Origin: DATKEH01 sp035546355
Lineage (GTDB): Bacteria; Acidobacteriota; Thermoanaerobaculia; Multivoradales; JAIOJS01
Direction of reading: 5' to 3'
Length of the DNA: 6,870 bases
NCBI GenBank assembly: GCA_035546355.1
Contig: DATKEH010000419.1
Span: 1-6,870 of the forward strand
In this document: piece by piece, positions 1 through 6,870 of the stretch
Numbering within the stretch: position 1 is the first letter of the stretch
Layout: each line of letters starts with the position of its first letter
The notes under the pieces: model-generated
Seen by the model: only the letters and a program-made list of their open reading frames with translations
The model's database searches: none
Told to the model about the DNA's origin: nothing
Position numbers and translations under genes: made by a program

Positions 1-1614
1 CGCCTGGACTACCGCGCCGCCGACGGCCAGCAGTACGTCTTCAACCTGATCGACACCCCCGGCCACGTCGACTTCTCCTACGAAGTGTCGCGCAGCCTCG
101 CCGCCTGCGAGGGCGCGCTGCTGGTGGTCGACGCGGCGCAGGGGGTGGAGGCGCAGACCCTGGCCAACGCCTACCTCGCCGTCGACCAGGGGCTCGAGCT
201 GGTGCCGGTGATCAACAAGATCGACCTGGCGGCCGCCGAGCCCGAGCGCATCCGCGAGCAGATCGAGAACGTGGTGGGGATCGACGCCTCGCGCGCGGTG
301 CTCGCCTCGGCCAAGCAGGGGGTGGGGATCGACGAGGTGCTGGAGCGCATCGTCAGCGACGTGCCGCCGCCGGCGGGAGATCCCGAGGCGCCGCTCAAGG
401 CGCTGCTGTTCGACTCCTGGTATGACCCCTACCGCGGGGTGGGCTGCCTGGTGCGGGTGATCGACGGCACGGTGCGCCGCGGCGAGCCGGTGCTGTTGAT
501 GGCCGTCGGCGAGACCTACGAGGTGGCCGAGCTGGTGGTGTTCCGGCCGCGGGCGCAGCCGGTGGGGCAGCTGTCGGTCGGCGAGGTGGGGCTGCTGTTC
601 GCCGGCATCAAGGACATCCACGACGCCCAGGTCGGCGACACCATCACCCACCCCAGGCGGCGCACCGAACGGCCGTTCCCCGGCTTCCGCGAGGTCAAGC
701 CGATGGTCTTCGCCGGGCTCTTCCCGGTCACCGCCGACGACTACGAGGGGCTGCGGGACGCGGTCGACAAGCTGCGGCTCAACGACGCCGCCTTCAGCTT
801 CGAGCCGGAGAGCTCGGTGGCGCTCGGCTTCGGCTTCCGCTGCGGCTTCCTCGGGCTGCTGCACATGGAGATCGTGCAGGAGCGGCTGGAGCGGGAGTTC
901 GACCTCGACCTGATCACCACCGCGCCGGGAGTGCGCTACCTGGCCCATCTGCAGGACGGCTCTACAGTGGAGGTGGACAACCCGGCCAAGCTCCCCGACC
1001 GCGGCAAGCTCGAGCGCATCGAGGAGCCCTTCATCGACGCCACCATCCTCACCCGCGCCGAGTACCTCGGCGGGTTGCTCAAGCTGTGCGAGGAGCGCCG
1101 CGGCACCCAGAAGGCCTTCCGCTACCTCTCCGCCGACCGCGTGCTGCTCGAGTACGAGCTGCCGCTGGGCGAGGTGGTGCACGGCTTCTACGATCGCCTC
1201 AAGACGGTGTCGCGCGGCTACGCCTCGCTCGACTACCAGCCGGCCGGCTACCGCGACAGCGAGCTGGTCAAGCTCGACATCCTGGTCAACGGCGAGCCGG
1301 TCGACGCGCTGTCGACCATCGTCCACGCCGACAAGGCCTACGCCCAGGGCAAGCAGCTGGTGGAGAAGATGAAGGAGCTGATCCCGCGCCAGATGTTCGA
1401 GGTGGCGGTGCAGGCGGCGGTGGGGTCGCGGGTGATCGCCCGCGAGACGGTGCGGCCGCTGGGCAAGAACGTGCTCGCCAAGTGCTACGGTGGCGACGTC
1501 ACCCGCAAGCGCAAGCTGCTGGAGAAGCAGAAGGAGGGCAAGAGGCGGATGAAGCGGGTGGGGCGGGTGGACATCCCGCAGGAGGCCTTCCTGGCAGTGC
1601 TGCAGGTGGACTGA
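1..1614 (+). CDS. lepA: Elongation factor 4 (LepA), 5'-truncated by window edge
   Basis: This is a ribosome-associated translational GTPase of the EF-G family that acts on elongating or initiating 70S ribosomes in the cytoplasm. Frame 1 is open from the first base, giving 537 visible residues. Full-length LepA is about 600 aa, so only about 60 N-terminal residues (P-loop and switch I) are missing. The GTG at 85 is an internal valine codon, not the start. Visible GTPase boxes are G3 DTPGH (residues 18-22, with the catalytic His at 22), G4 NKID (72-75) and G5 SAK (103-105). They are followed by domain II and the EF-G-like domains III and V (for example GFGFRCGFLGLLHMEIVQER). The LepA-specific C-terminal domain begins near NVLAKCYGGD (from residue 490), continues as a Lys/Arg-rich stretch and ends IPQEAFLAVLQVD. 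That tail is diagnostic and separates LepA from EF-G, BipA and TypA. No broken motif or frameshift is seen. The next gene is not lepB, the common neighbour in proteobacteria, but an acylase six bases downstream. Confidence 0.98.
   Translation, partial: RLDYRAADGQQYVFNLIDTPGHVDFSYEVSRSLAACEGALLVVDAAQGVEAQTLANAYLAVDQGLELVPVINKIDLAAAEPERIREQIENVVGIDASRAVLASAKQGVGIDEVLERIVSDVPPPAGDPEAPLKALLFDSWYDPYRGVGCLVRVIDGTVRRGEPVLLMAVGETYEVAELVVFRPRAQPVGQLSVGEVGLLFAGIKDIHDAQVGDTITHPRRRTERPFPGFREVKPMVFAGLFPVTADDYEGLRDAVDKLRLNDAAFSFEPESSVALGFGFRCGFLGLLHMEIVQERLEREFDLDLITTAPGVRYLAHLQDGSTVEVDNPAKLPDRGKLERIEEPFIDATILTRAEYLGGLLKLCEERRGTQKAFRYLSADRVLLEYELPLGEVVHGFYDRLKTVSRGYASLDYQPAGYRDSELVKLDILVNGEPVDALSTIVHADKAYAQGKQLVEKMKELIPRQMFEVAVQAAVGSRVIARETVRPLGKNVLAKCYGGDVTRKRKLLEKQKEGKRRMKRVGRVDIPQEAFLAVLQVD
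1604..1609 (+). promoter_or_regulatory. Possible ribosome binding site for the acylase gene
   Basis: AGGTGG lies inside the last lepA codons, with 11 bases between it and the ATG at 1621. It resembles a Shine-Dalgarno core with one mismatch. The GAGG directly abutting the ATG (1617-1620) is too close to serve. The position supports translation coupled to lepA, but in such GC-rich DNA this hexamer could occur by chance. Confidence 0.3.
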
Positions 1615-1620
1615 GCGAGG

Positions 1621-4053
1621 ATGGCACAGCCCCAGACCCTCTCGGCGCCGCTCGCCGCACCGGCGCCGCGCGCCCGGCGCTGGCGGCGGCGCGCGGCCTG
1701 GCTGGGAGCGGCGCTGGCGGTGCTGCTGCTGCTCGCCGCCGCCGGCGTGGCGCTCGCCGTGCGCGCCTCGCTGGCCCGCACCGAGGGGGAGCTGGCGCTG
1801 CCGGGCCTGGCGGCGCCGGTGCGGGTGAGCCGCGACGCCCGCGGCGTGCCGACGGTCCGCGGCGAGTCGCTCTCCGACGTGGTGGCGGCGCTGGGGTTCC
1901 TCTACGCGCAGGAGCGGTTCTTCCAGATGGACCTCGCCCGCCGCTACAGCGCCGGCGAGCTGGCGGCGCTGCTCGGCGACGGCGCCCTGGCCGCCGATCG
2001 GCGCCTGCGCCCGTACCGGCTGCGGCCGGCCGCCCGCCGCATCCTCGGCGAGCTGCCGGCCGAGCACCGCCAGCTGCTCGCCGCCTACGCCGCCGGCGTC
2101 AACGCCGGCCTCGCCGACCTCGGCGCCCGGCCTCCCGAGTACCTGCTGCTGCGCGCTGCGCCCGAGCCGTGGCTCGCCGAGGACGCGGTGCTGGCGCAGC
2201 TCTACTTCTTCCTCACCCTGTCGGTCAACGACGGCTTCGAGCGGCCCCTGGGCGTGATGGCCGCCACCCTGCCGCCGGAGCTGGTCGCCTTCCTCACTCC
2301 CGACACCAGCCGCTTCGACGCGCCGCTGCTCGGGGGCAGCGCCGCCGATCCCAGCGGCGGCTACCGGCCGCTGTCGATTCCCGGGCCCGAGGTGGTCGAC
2401 CTGCGGGGGTCGGCGCCCTCGGATCCCGGCCGCGACGTGGTGCGGCAGTACGGCGACCTGCCCGCCGGGTCCAACAACTGGGCCCTGGCCGGCTGGCGCA
2501 CCGCCCACGGCGGCGCCATCGTCGCCAACGACCCGCACCTCGGCCTGGGGGTACCCAACGTGTGGTACCGCGTCGATCTCGCCTGGCCGGGGCACCGGGT
2601 ACGGGGCGTCACCGCGGCCGGCCTGCCGGGGGTGGTGATCGGCAGCAGCGAGCGGGTGGCCTGGGGGATGACCAACGGCATGGCCGACCAGGTCGACCTG
2701 GTGGTGGTGGAAGTGGACCCCGCCGATCCCGGCCGCTACCGGGTCGGCGGCGGCAGTGAGCCCTTCTCCGTCGCCTACGAGCCGCTGGCGGTGGCCGGGG
2801 GGGCGGCCGAGACGCTGGAGGTACGCGCCACCCGCTGGGGGCCGGTGGTGGCCGCGGACTGGCAGGGGCGGCCGCTGGCCTGGCGGTCGCCGGTGCACGA
2901 CCCCGGAGGCATCGACGTCGGGGTCCTAGACCTGATGCGCGCCGAGGATGCGGAGCGGGCGGTGGTGGTGGCGCGGGGCTGGAAGGGCCCGTCGCTCAAC
3001 CTGGTGCTCGGCGATCGCGACGGCCACATCGCCTGGGTGCTGTCCGGCTTCCTGCCCGCGCGCCGCGGCTTCGACGGCAAGTGGCCGCGGTCGTGGGCCG
3101 ACGGCAGCGTCGGCTGGGACGGCCCCTTGCCGGAGGACGAGCGGCCGGTGCTGGTGGATCCGCCGTCCGGGGTGCTGTTCACCGCCAATCAGCGCACCGT
3201 GGGGACGCCGGCCTCGCACCGCCTGTCGCGGGTCTGGACGCAGCCCACCCGGGCCTTCCGGCTCGCCGAGCTGCTGGCGGCGCAACGCAGCTGGAACGAG
3301 GCCGAGACCCTGGCCGTCCAGCTCGACACCCGCAGTGTCGAGCACGACGCGATCCGCGACCTGGTGCTGGCGACGATACCGGCCGACGACCCCGACGCGG
3401 TGCTGCGGCGGGTGCGCCAGCACGTGGCCGCCTGGGACGGCACCGCCGGCGCCGACCAGGTGGGGTTCCGCCTGCTGCAGCGCACTGCCGAGGCGCTGCG
3501 CGAGGCGGTGCTGGTGCCGCTGCTCGCTCCGGCTCTCGCCGCCGATCCCGACCTGCGCTTCGACTGGCCGCTGGCCTTCGAGCCGGCGCTGCGCATCCTC
3601 GAGGAGCGGCCGGCGCACCTGCTGCCCCCGGGGCACGCCTCCTGGAATGGGCTGGTGCGCTCGACGCTGCGCCAGGCGGCGCGGCGGCCGACGGAGGCGA
3701 TCGAAGACCTCGACCGGCCGTGGGGCGAGGTCAACCGCGCCGGCATCCGCCACCCCCTGTCGCGCGCCGTGCGGCCGCTGGCGCCGTGGCTCGACATGCC
3801 CGACGAGCCGCTGCCAGGGTGGCCCGGGGTGCTGCGCACCCAGGCCCCCGGCTACGGCGCCAGCCTGCGGCTGGTGGCGGCGCCGGGGCACCTCGAGCGA
3901 GCCCTGTTCCACATGCCCGGTGGGCAGAGCGGTCACCCGCTGTCGCCCTTCTACCGCCGGGGCCACCGCGACTGGGTCGAGGGACGCCCCACGCCGCTGC
4001 TGCCCGGAAAGGCGGTGACGAGGTTCACCCTGCGCCCCGCTCCCCTGCCCTAG
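1621..4053 (+). CDS. Penicillin acylase family protein (Ntn hydrolase)
   Basis: An N-terminal-nucleophile amidohydrolase of the penicillin/AHL/cephalosporin acylase family, 810 aa (E. coli penicillin G acylase is about 846). An Arg-rich stretch (17-24) precedes a hydrophobic segment (about 27-47), so the protein is probably exported or membrane-anchored; no clear signal peptidase site was identified. The family precursor is cut autocatalytically so that a Ser becomes the beta-subunit N terminus. Here that is GSNNWAL, Gly283/Ser284. Counting from Ser284 as beta-1, NDPHL is at 303-307, D356, V358 and D359 fall at beta-73, -75 and -76 (the calcium ligands of the E. coli enzyme), and Asn523 in TANQR falls at beta-240, matching oxyanion-hole Asn241. 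The C terminus has the family GGQSGHPLSPFY block (from 767). All key residues are present, so it should be active. ATG 1621 is the first start after the lepA stop. The substrate cannot be read from sequence: beta-lactam side chains, acyl-homoserine lactones, N-acyl amino acids or lipopeptides are all possible. Confidence 0.95.
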   Translation: MAQPQTLSAPLAAPAPRARRWRRRAAWLGAALAVLLLLAAAGVALAVRASLARTEGELALPGLAAPVRVSRDARGVPTVRGESLSDVVAALGFLYAQERFFQMDLARRYSAGELAALLGDGALAADRRLRPYRLRPAARRILGELPAEHRQLLAAYAAGVNAGLADLGARPPEYLLLRAAPEPWLAEDAVLAQLYFFLTLSVNDGFERPLGVMAATLPPELVAFLTPDTSRFDAPLLGGSAADPSGGYRPLSIPGPEVVDLRGSAPSDPGRDVVRQYGDLPAGSNNWALAGWRTAHGGAIVANDPHLGLGVPNVWYRVDLAWPGHRVRGVTAAGLPGVVIGSSERVAWGMTNGMADQVDLVVVEVDPADPGRYRVGGGSEPFSVAYEPLAVAGGAAETLEVRATRWGPVVAADWQGRPLAWRSPVHDPGGIDVGVLDLMRAEDAERAVVVARGWKGPSLNLVLGDRDGHIAWVLSGFLPARRGFDGKWPRSWADGSVGWDGPLPEDERPVLVDPPSGVLFTANQRTVGTPASHRLSRVWTQPTRAFRLAELLAAQRSWNEAETLAVQLDTRSVEHDAIRDLVLATIPADDPDAVLRRVRQHVAAWDGTAGADQVGFRLLQRTAEALREAVLVPLLAPALAADPDLRFDWPLAFEPALRILEERPAHLLPPGHASWNGLVRSTLRQAARRPTEAIEDLDRPWGEVNRAGIRHPLSRAVRPLAPWLDMPDEPLPGWPGVLRTQAPGYGASLRLVAAPGHLERALFHMPGGQSGHPLSPFYRRGHRDWVEGRPTPLLPGKAVTRFTLRPAPLP

Positions 4054-4064
4054 AGTGGTCCGGC
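4054..4064. other. Convergent intergenic junction, 11 bases
   Basis: Only 11 bases separate the TAG of the acylase gene (4051-4053) from the TGA complement of the - strand gene (4065-4067). No hairpin plus T-run is visible here or in the adjacent gene ends. The best inverted match (GGTC at 4057-4060 with GACC at 4069-4072) is only four base pairs. Each transcript probably runs into the 3' end of the other gene. Confidence 0.7.
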
Positions 4065-6870
4065 TCAGACCCCTAGATCCGGCTCTCCGGTGAGCTCGAG
4101 CAGCCGCCGGCGAACCGCGTCGCGCAGCGCCACGGCGTCCTCCCAGCGGTCGCCCGCCGCCGCCATGGGCTCGCTGGCCACCACCAGGGCGCCGCCCCGC
4201 CGCGGCATGCGGGTGCCGCCGCGCAGGATCGAGCGGGTGCCGCGGATCGCCACCGGCACCACCGGCGCTCCGGCCCGCGCCGCGATCACGAAGGCACCCA
4301 TGCGCAAGGGCATGAGCCCCGGCTGGCGCTGGAAGGTGCCCTCGGGGAAGATCACCAGCGAGTCGCCGTCCCGCAGCCGTTGCAGCGCCCGCGCCGTTTC
4401 CTCGCCGCCCTTCTCGGGAGCGGAGCGCTCGACGAAGAGGGCGCCGAGCCGGGCGAGGGGCAGGCGGGTGAAGGGGTTGCCCCGCAACTCGTCCTTGGCC
4501 ACGTAGCCGAAGCGCGGCGGCAGCGCCGCGGTCAGCACGAAGGCGTCGAGGTAGCTCTGGTGGTTGGCCGCCACCAGCACCGGGCCCCGCCGCGGCAGGT
4601 GCTCGAGCCCGCGGCCACGCACCTCGATGCCGCTCAGCCCCGCCACCAGCCGTGCCAGCATCCGCGCCGCGCGGCGGCGCAGGCCGCGTCCCGGCAGCAG
4701 CACCACCCAGGCCCAGCCGCCGGGAGCCACCAGCAGGAACACCAGCCAGAACCACAGCGACCAGAGGCGCTCGCCGAGGCCGCGCCGCAGCCGCGCCAGG
4801 CGCCCCGGTACCGCCGACACCGCCAGCCGCGCCAGCTGCCACCACACCGCCCGCGGCCCCGCCCCCAGCCGGCCCTGCAGGTAGAGCTCGCGGGCGGTGG
4901 AGCGGCGGATCTTGCCGCTCGAGGTCTTGGGCACGCTGCGCGGCGGCACCAGCAGCACCTCGTCGGGGGCGCTGCCCACCAGATCGCTGCACAGCCCGGC
5001 CACCTCGCCCCGCAGCTCTTCGGCGGCCTCGCCGGTACGGCTCTCGCTCTCGGCCACCACCACCATGCGCTCGCCGCCCTCCTCGGCGCCGGCGGTGGCG
5101 AACACCGCCACGCCCCCCTTGCGCACGCCGGGCAGCTCGCCGACCGCCTCCTCCAACTCCTGGGGGTAGAGGTTGCGGCCGGCGCGGATGATCAGGTCCT
5201 TGGCGCGGCCGGTGAGGAACAGCTCGCCGTCGGCGAGGTAGCCGAGGTCTTCCGAGTCGAGCCAGCCGTCTTCCCGCACCAGGCGGTGGGTGGCGGCGGG
5301 GTTGCGGAAGTAGCCGCTGGTGGCCGAAGGGCCGCGGAAGCGCACCCGCCCCTGGCGGCGCTCGGGGAGCTCGGCCCCGTGCTCGTCCACCACCTGCACC
5401 TGATGGTGGGGGATCGGCTGCCCCGAGGAGACGAAGCGGATCACCGCGGTCTCGTCGCTAGCCGCGGGGTCGGCGCGGTCCTCCCGCTGCAGGGCCTGGC
5501 GCCGCACCCGGTCGATGCGCGGGCCCCGCCCGGGCGGCGGGAAGGTCACGGCCAGGCTGTTCTCGGCCAGCCCGTAGACCGGCATCATCGCCGCGCCGTC
5601 GAAGCCGGCGCCGGCGAACCGCTCGGCGAACCGCTCCACGGTGGTCGGGGAGACCGGCTCGGCGCCGTTCAGCGCCAGGCGCCAGCGCGACAGGTCGAGC
5701 CCGGCGAGCTGATCGTCGCTCACCTTGTCCACGCACAGCGAGTAGGCGAAGTCGGGCGCCGCCGAGATGGTGCCGCGGTGGCGGTCGATCGCCTCCAGCC
5801 AGCGTACCGGCCGCGCCAGGAAGGCGAGCGGCGACATCAGCACCAGCGGCACGCCGAAGTACAGGCTCCCCATCCAGGCGCCGATCAGCCCCATGTCGTG
5901 GTAGAGGGGGAGCCAGGAGACCACCACGTCCTCGCCGCCGAGCTCCAGCACTTCGCCTATCGACCGCAGGTTGGCCAGCAGGTTGTCGTGGGTGAGAATC
6001 ACCCCCTTGGGGTCGCCGGTAGAGCCGGAGGTGTACTGCAGGAACACGGTGTCCGAGCCGGCCACCGGCGGCGGCTCCGCCGCCTCCTGGTCGCCCGCCA
6101 GGTCCGCCGGGGTGACCACCCCGGCGAGCTCCGGCGCCCGCGCCTGCAGCAGGCGGGCGAGGGGCTTGACCGCATCGACGGTGATCAGCAGCCGGGCGCG
6201 GGCGTTGGCCAGGATCCCTGCCTGGCGCCGCAAGTGATCCTCGAGCTGGCTGGGTCGGGCCGGCGGGTACTGGGGCACGGGGACGCCGCCGGCGCGCAGG
6301 ATGCCGAAGAAGCTGGCGAAGTAGTCGAGGCCCGAGGGAAGCATCAGGCCCACCGTCTGGCCCCGGCCGAGGCCGCGGGCACGCAGGGCGCTGGCGACGG
6401 CCCGCGAGCGCGCGGCCAGCGCGCCGTAGGTGAGCTCCTCCTCCTCGCCTTCGCCGGTGAGGAACAGCACGTGCCGGCGGTCGGGGTGGGCGTCGGCGTA
6501 GGCGTCGAGAACCGCCAGCAGGGTGGTCGCCTCCTCCGGCGTCGCCACCGCCGGCTCGGCGCCGGCGCGGCGCCGCGGCTCCTTCGCCGCGGCGGCGGTG
6601 GGGGCGGCGCGCTCCACCGCCCGCAACAGGTCCCTCGGGCTCTCGGCCTCGGCGAGGATCTGCTCGGGGAGGGTGATGCCGAAGGCGTCCCCCAGGCGCA
6701 GCAGCAGCTCGGCGCGGCCGAGGCTGTCCAGCCCGAGGTCGCGCTCGAGCGAGCTGTCCAGCGCCACCCGGCGGGCCCGCCGCCCGGGCTGCACCTCCGC
6801 GACCAGGCCGCGCACCACCGCCAGCAGGGCCTCCTCGTCGCCCTCGCCGGCCGCCTGCCCGGAGCTGGTG
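4065..6870 (-). CDS. ACP / fatty-acyl-AMP ligase / PlsC acyltransferase fusion, 5'-truncated
   Basis: A multidomain lipid enzyme with 934 visible residues (numbered here from the right edge). The frame has no stop up to 6870 and reads through the GTG at 6818, so the start lies outside the window. Residues 1 to about 86 are an acyl carrier domain with the phosphopantetheine Ser49 in GLDSL. An Ala/Pro/Arg-rich linker follows (about 89-111). Residues about 115-660 are an adenylation domain: TSGSTGDPKG (280-289), YHDMGL (H324), NGAEP (401-405), YGLAEN (432-437), SEDLGY (D541), and PKTSSGK with the predicted catalytic Lys653. YPPARP, HDMGL and NGAEP resemble fatty-acyl-AMP ligases more than acyl-CoA synthetases. 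A Trp-rich hydrophobic segment (about 701-727) precedes a PlsC-type acyltransferase with NHQSYLD (H770, D775) and FPEGT (841-845). All catalytic residues are present. Inferred role: ATP-dependent fatty acid activation, loading of the attached carrier, and transfer to a lysophospholipid or other glycerolipid acceptor at the inner membrane. E. coli Aas joins comparable activities in reverse order and lacks a carrier domain. The acceptor is unknown. Confidence 0.93.
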   Translation of the reverse strand, partial: TSSGQAAGEGDEEALLAVVRGLVAEVQPGRRARRVALDSSLERDLGLDSLGRAELLLRLGDAFGITLPEQILAEAESPRDLLRAVERAAPTAAAAKEPRRRAGAEPAVATPEEATTLLAVLDAYADAHPDRRHVLFLTGEGEEEELTYGALAARSRAVASALRARGLGRGQTVGLMLPSGLDYFASFFGILRAGGVPVPQYPPARPSQLEDHLRRQAGILANARARLLITVDAVKPLARLLQARAPELAGVVTPADLAGDQEAAEPPPVAGSDTVFLQYTSGSTGDPKGVILTHDNLLANLRSIGEVLELGGEDVVVSWLPLYHDMGLIGAWMGSLYFGVPLVLMSPLAFLARPVRWLEAIDRHRGTISAAPDFAYSLCVDKVSDDQLAGLDLSRWRLALNGAEPVSPTTVERFAERFAGAGFDGAAMMPVYGLAENSLAVTFPPPGRGPRIDRVRRQALQREDRADPAASDETAVIRFVSSGQPIPHHQVQVVDEHGAELPERRQGRVRFRGPSATSGYFRNPAATHRLVREDGWLDSEDLGYLADGELFLTGRAKDLIIRAGRNLYPQELEEAVGELPGVRKGGVAVFATAGAEEGGERMVVVAESESRTGEAAEELRGEVAGLCSDLVGSAPDEVLLVPPRSVPKTSSGKIRRSTARELYLQGRLGAGPRAVWWQLARLAVSAVPGRLARLRRGLGERLWSLWFWLVFLLVAPGGWAWVVLLPGRGLRRRAARMLARLVAGLSGIEVRGRGLEHLPRRGPVLVAANHQSYLDAFVLTAALPPRFGYVAKDELRGNPFTRLPLARLGALFVERSAPEKGGEETARALQRLRDGDSLVIFPEGTFQRQPGLMPLRMGAFVIAARAGAPVVPVAIRGTRSILRGGTRMPRRGGALVVASEPMAAAGDRWEDAVALRDAVRRRLLELTGEPDLGV

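Noticed and set aside
1637..1692. Arg-rich N terminus of the acylase as a Tat signal
   Set aside because: Arginine pairs precede the hydrophobic segment, but the S-R-R-x-F-L-K pattern is absent. A Sec signal or membrane anchor is equally likely.
1086..2759. A 557-codon + strand open frame across the lepA/acylase boundary
   Set aside because: It is an out-of-frame reading of both genes, rich in Arg/Ala/Gly/Pro, while the real frames carry conserved motifs throughout.
2797..2803. Run of seven G in the acylase gene as a possible frameshift or slippage site
   Set aside because: The protein reads smoothly through it into conserved sequence (RATRWGPVVA) in the same frame, so there is no evidence of a break.
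4048..4085. Short direct repeats (CCCTAGA at 4048 and 4071; TCCGGCTC at 4059 and 4078) at the convergent junction
   Set aside because: Seven- and eight-base matches around two stop codons are compatible with chance, and there is no flanking mobile element or attachment site structure.
2926..4992. A 688-codon open frame on the - strand spanning the end of the acylase gene and part of the fusion gene
   Set aside because: It overlaps two well-supported genes in other frames, its translation is low-complexity Arg/Ala/Gly/Pro, and it has no recognisable domain. Long shadow frames are expected at this GC content.
4652..5191. Pro/Arg/Ala-rich + strand open frames opposite the fusion gene
   Set aside because: Composition is that of a GC-rich antisense shadow, and the opposite strand holds the conserved ligase C terminus and the hydrophobic segment.
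5612..5635. Tandem 12-base repeat (CGGCGAACCGCT twice)
   Set aside because: It encodes AERFAERF in the ligase domain, a stretch that looks normal for fatty-acyl-AMP ligases, so it needs no separate explanation.

Overview
The window is very GC-rich (third codon positions are almost all G or C) and nearly all coding. It holds three genes: two on the + strand, running rightward, and one on the - strand that meets them head to head at the 3' ends. The base composition, the LepA sequence and a large acyl-activating fusion suggest a high-GC environmental bacterium. Acidobacteriota (for example Thermoanaerobaculia), a myxobacterium-like lineage or a similar phylum are candidates. Nothing here fixes the taxon, so this is only a guess. 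There are no mobile elements, RNA genes, CRISPR arrays or phage genes.

Layout: (1) 1-1614 is the 3' nine-tenths of lepA (elongation factor 4), cut by the left edge just before the G3 box. (2) 1621-4053 is a complete penicillin-acylase-family (Ntn) hydrolase with an N-terminal membrane or signal segment. It begins six bases after the lepA stop and is probably co-transcribed with it. (3) After an 11-base gap, 4065-6870 (- strand) encodes a multidomain lipid enzyme that is open through the right edge. Its order is acyl carrier domain, fatty-acyl-AMP-ligase-type adenylation domain, hydrophobic segment, PlsC-type acyltransferase.

How they may work together: lepA is housekeeping. The acylase is predicted to cleave amide-linked acyl groups outside the cytoplasm. 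The - strand protein is built to activate a fatty acid with ATP, probably hold it on its own carrier domain, and pass it to a glycerolipid-type acceptor at the inner membrane face. Both non-housekeeping genes handle acyl groups, but they are convergent and not one operon, so any functional link is speculative. The fusion is the most notable item. I found no evidence of a wholly new system beyond it.
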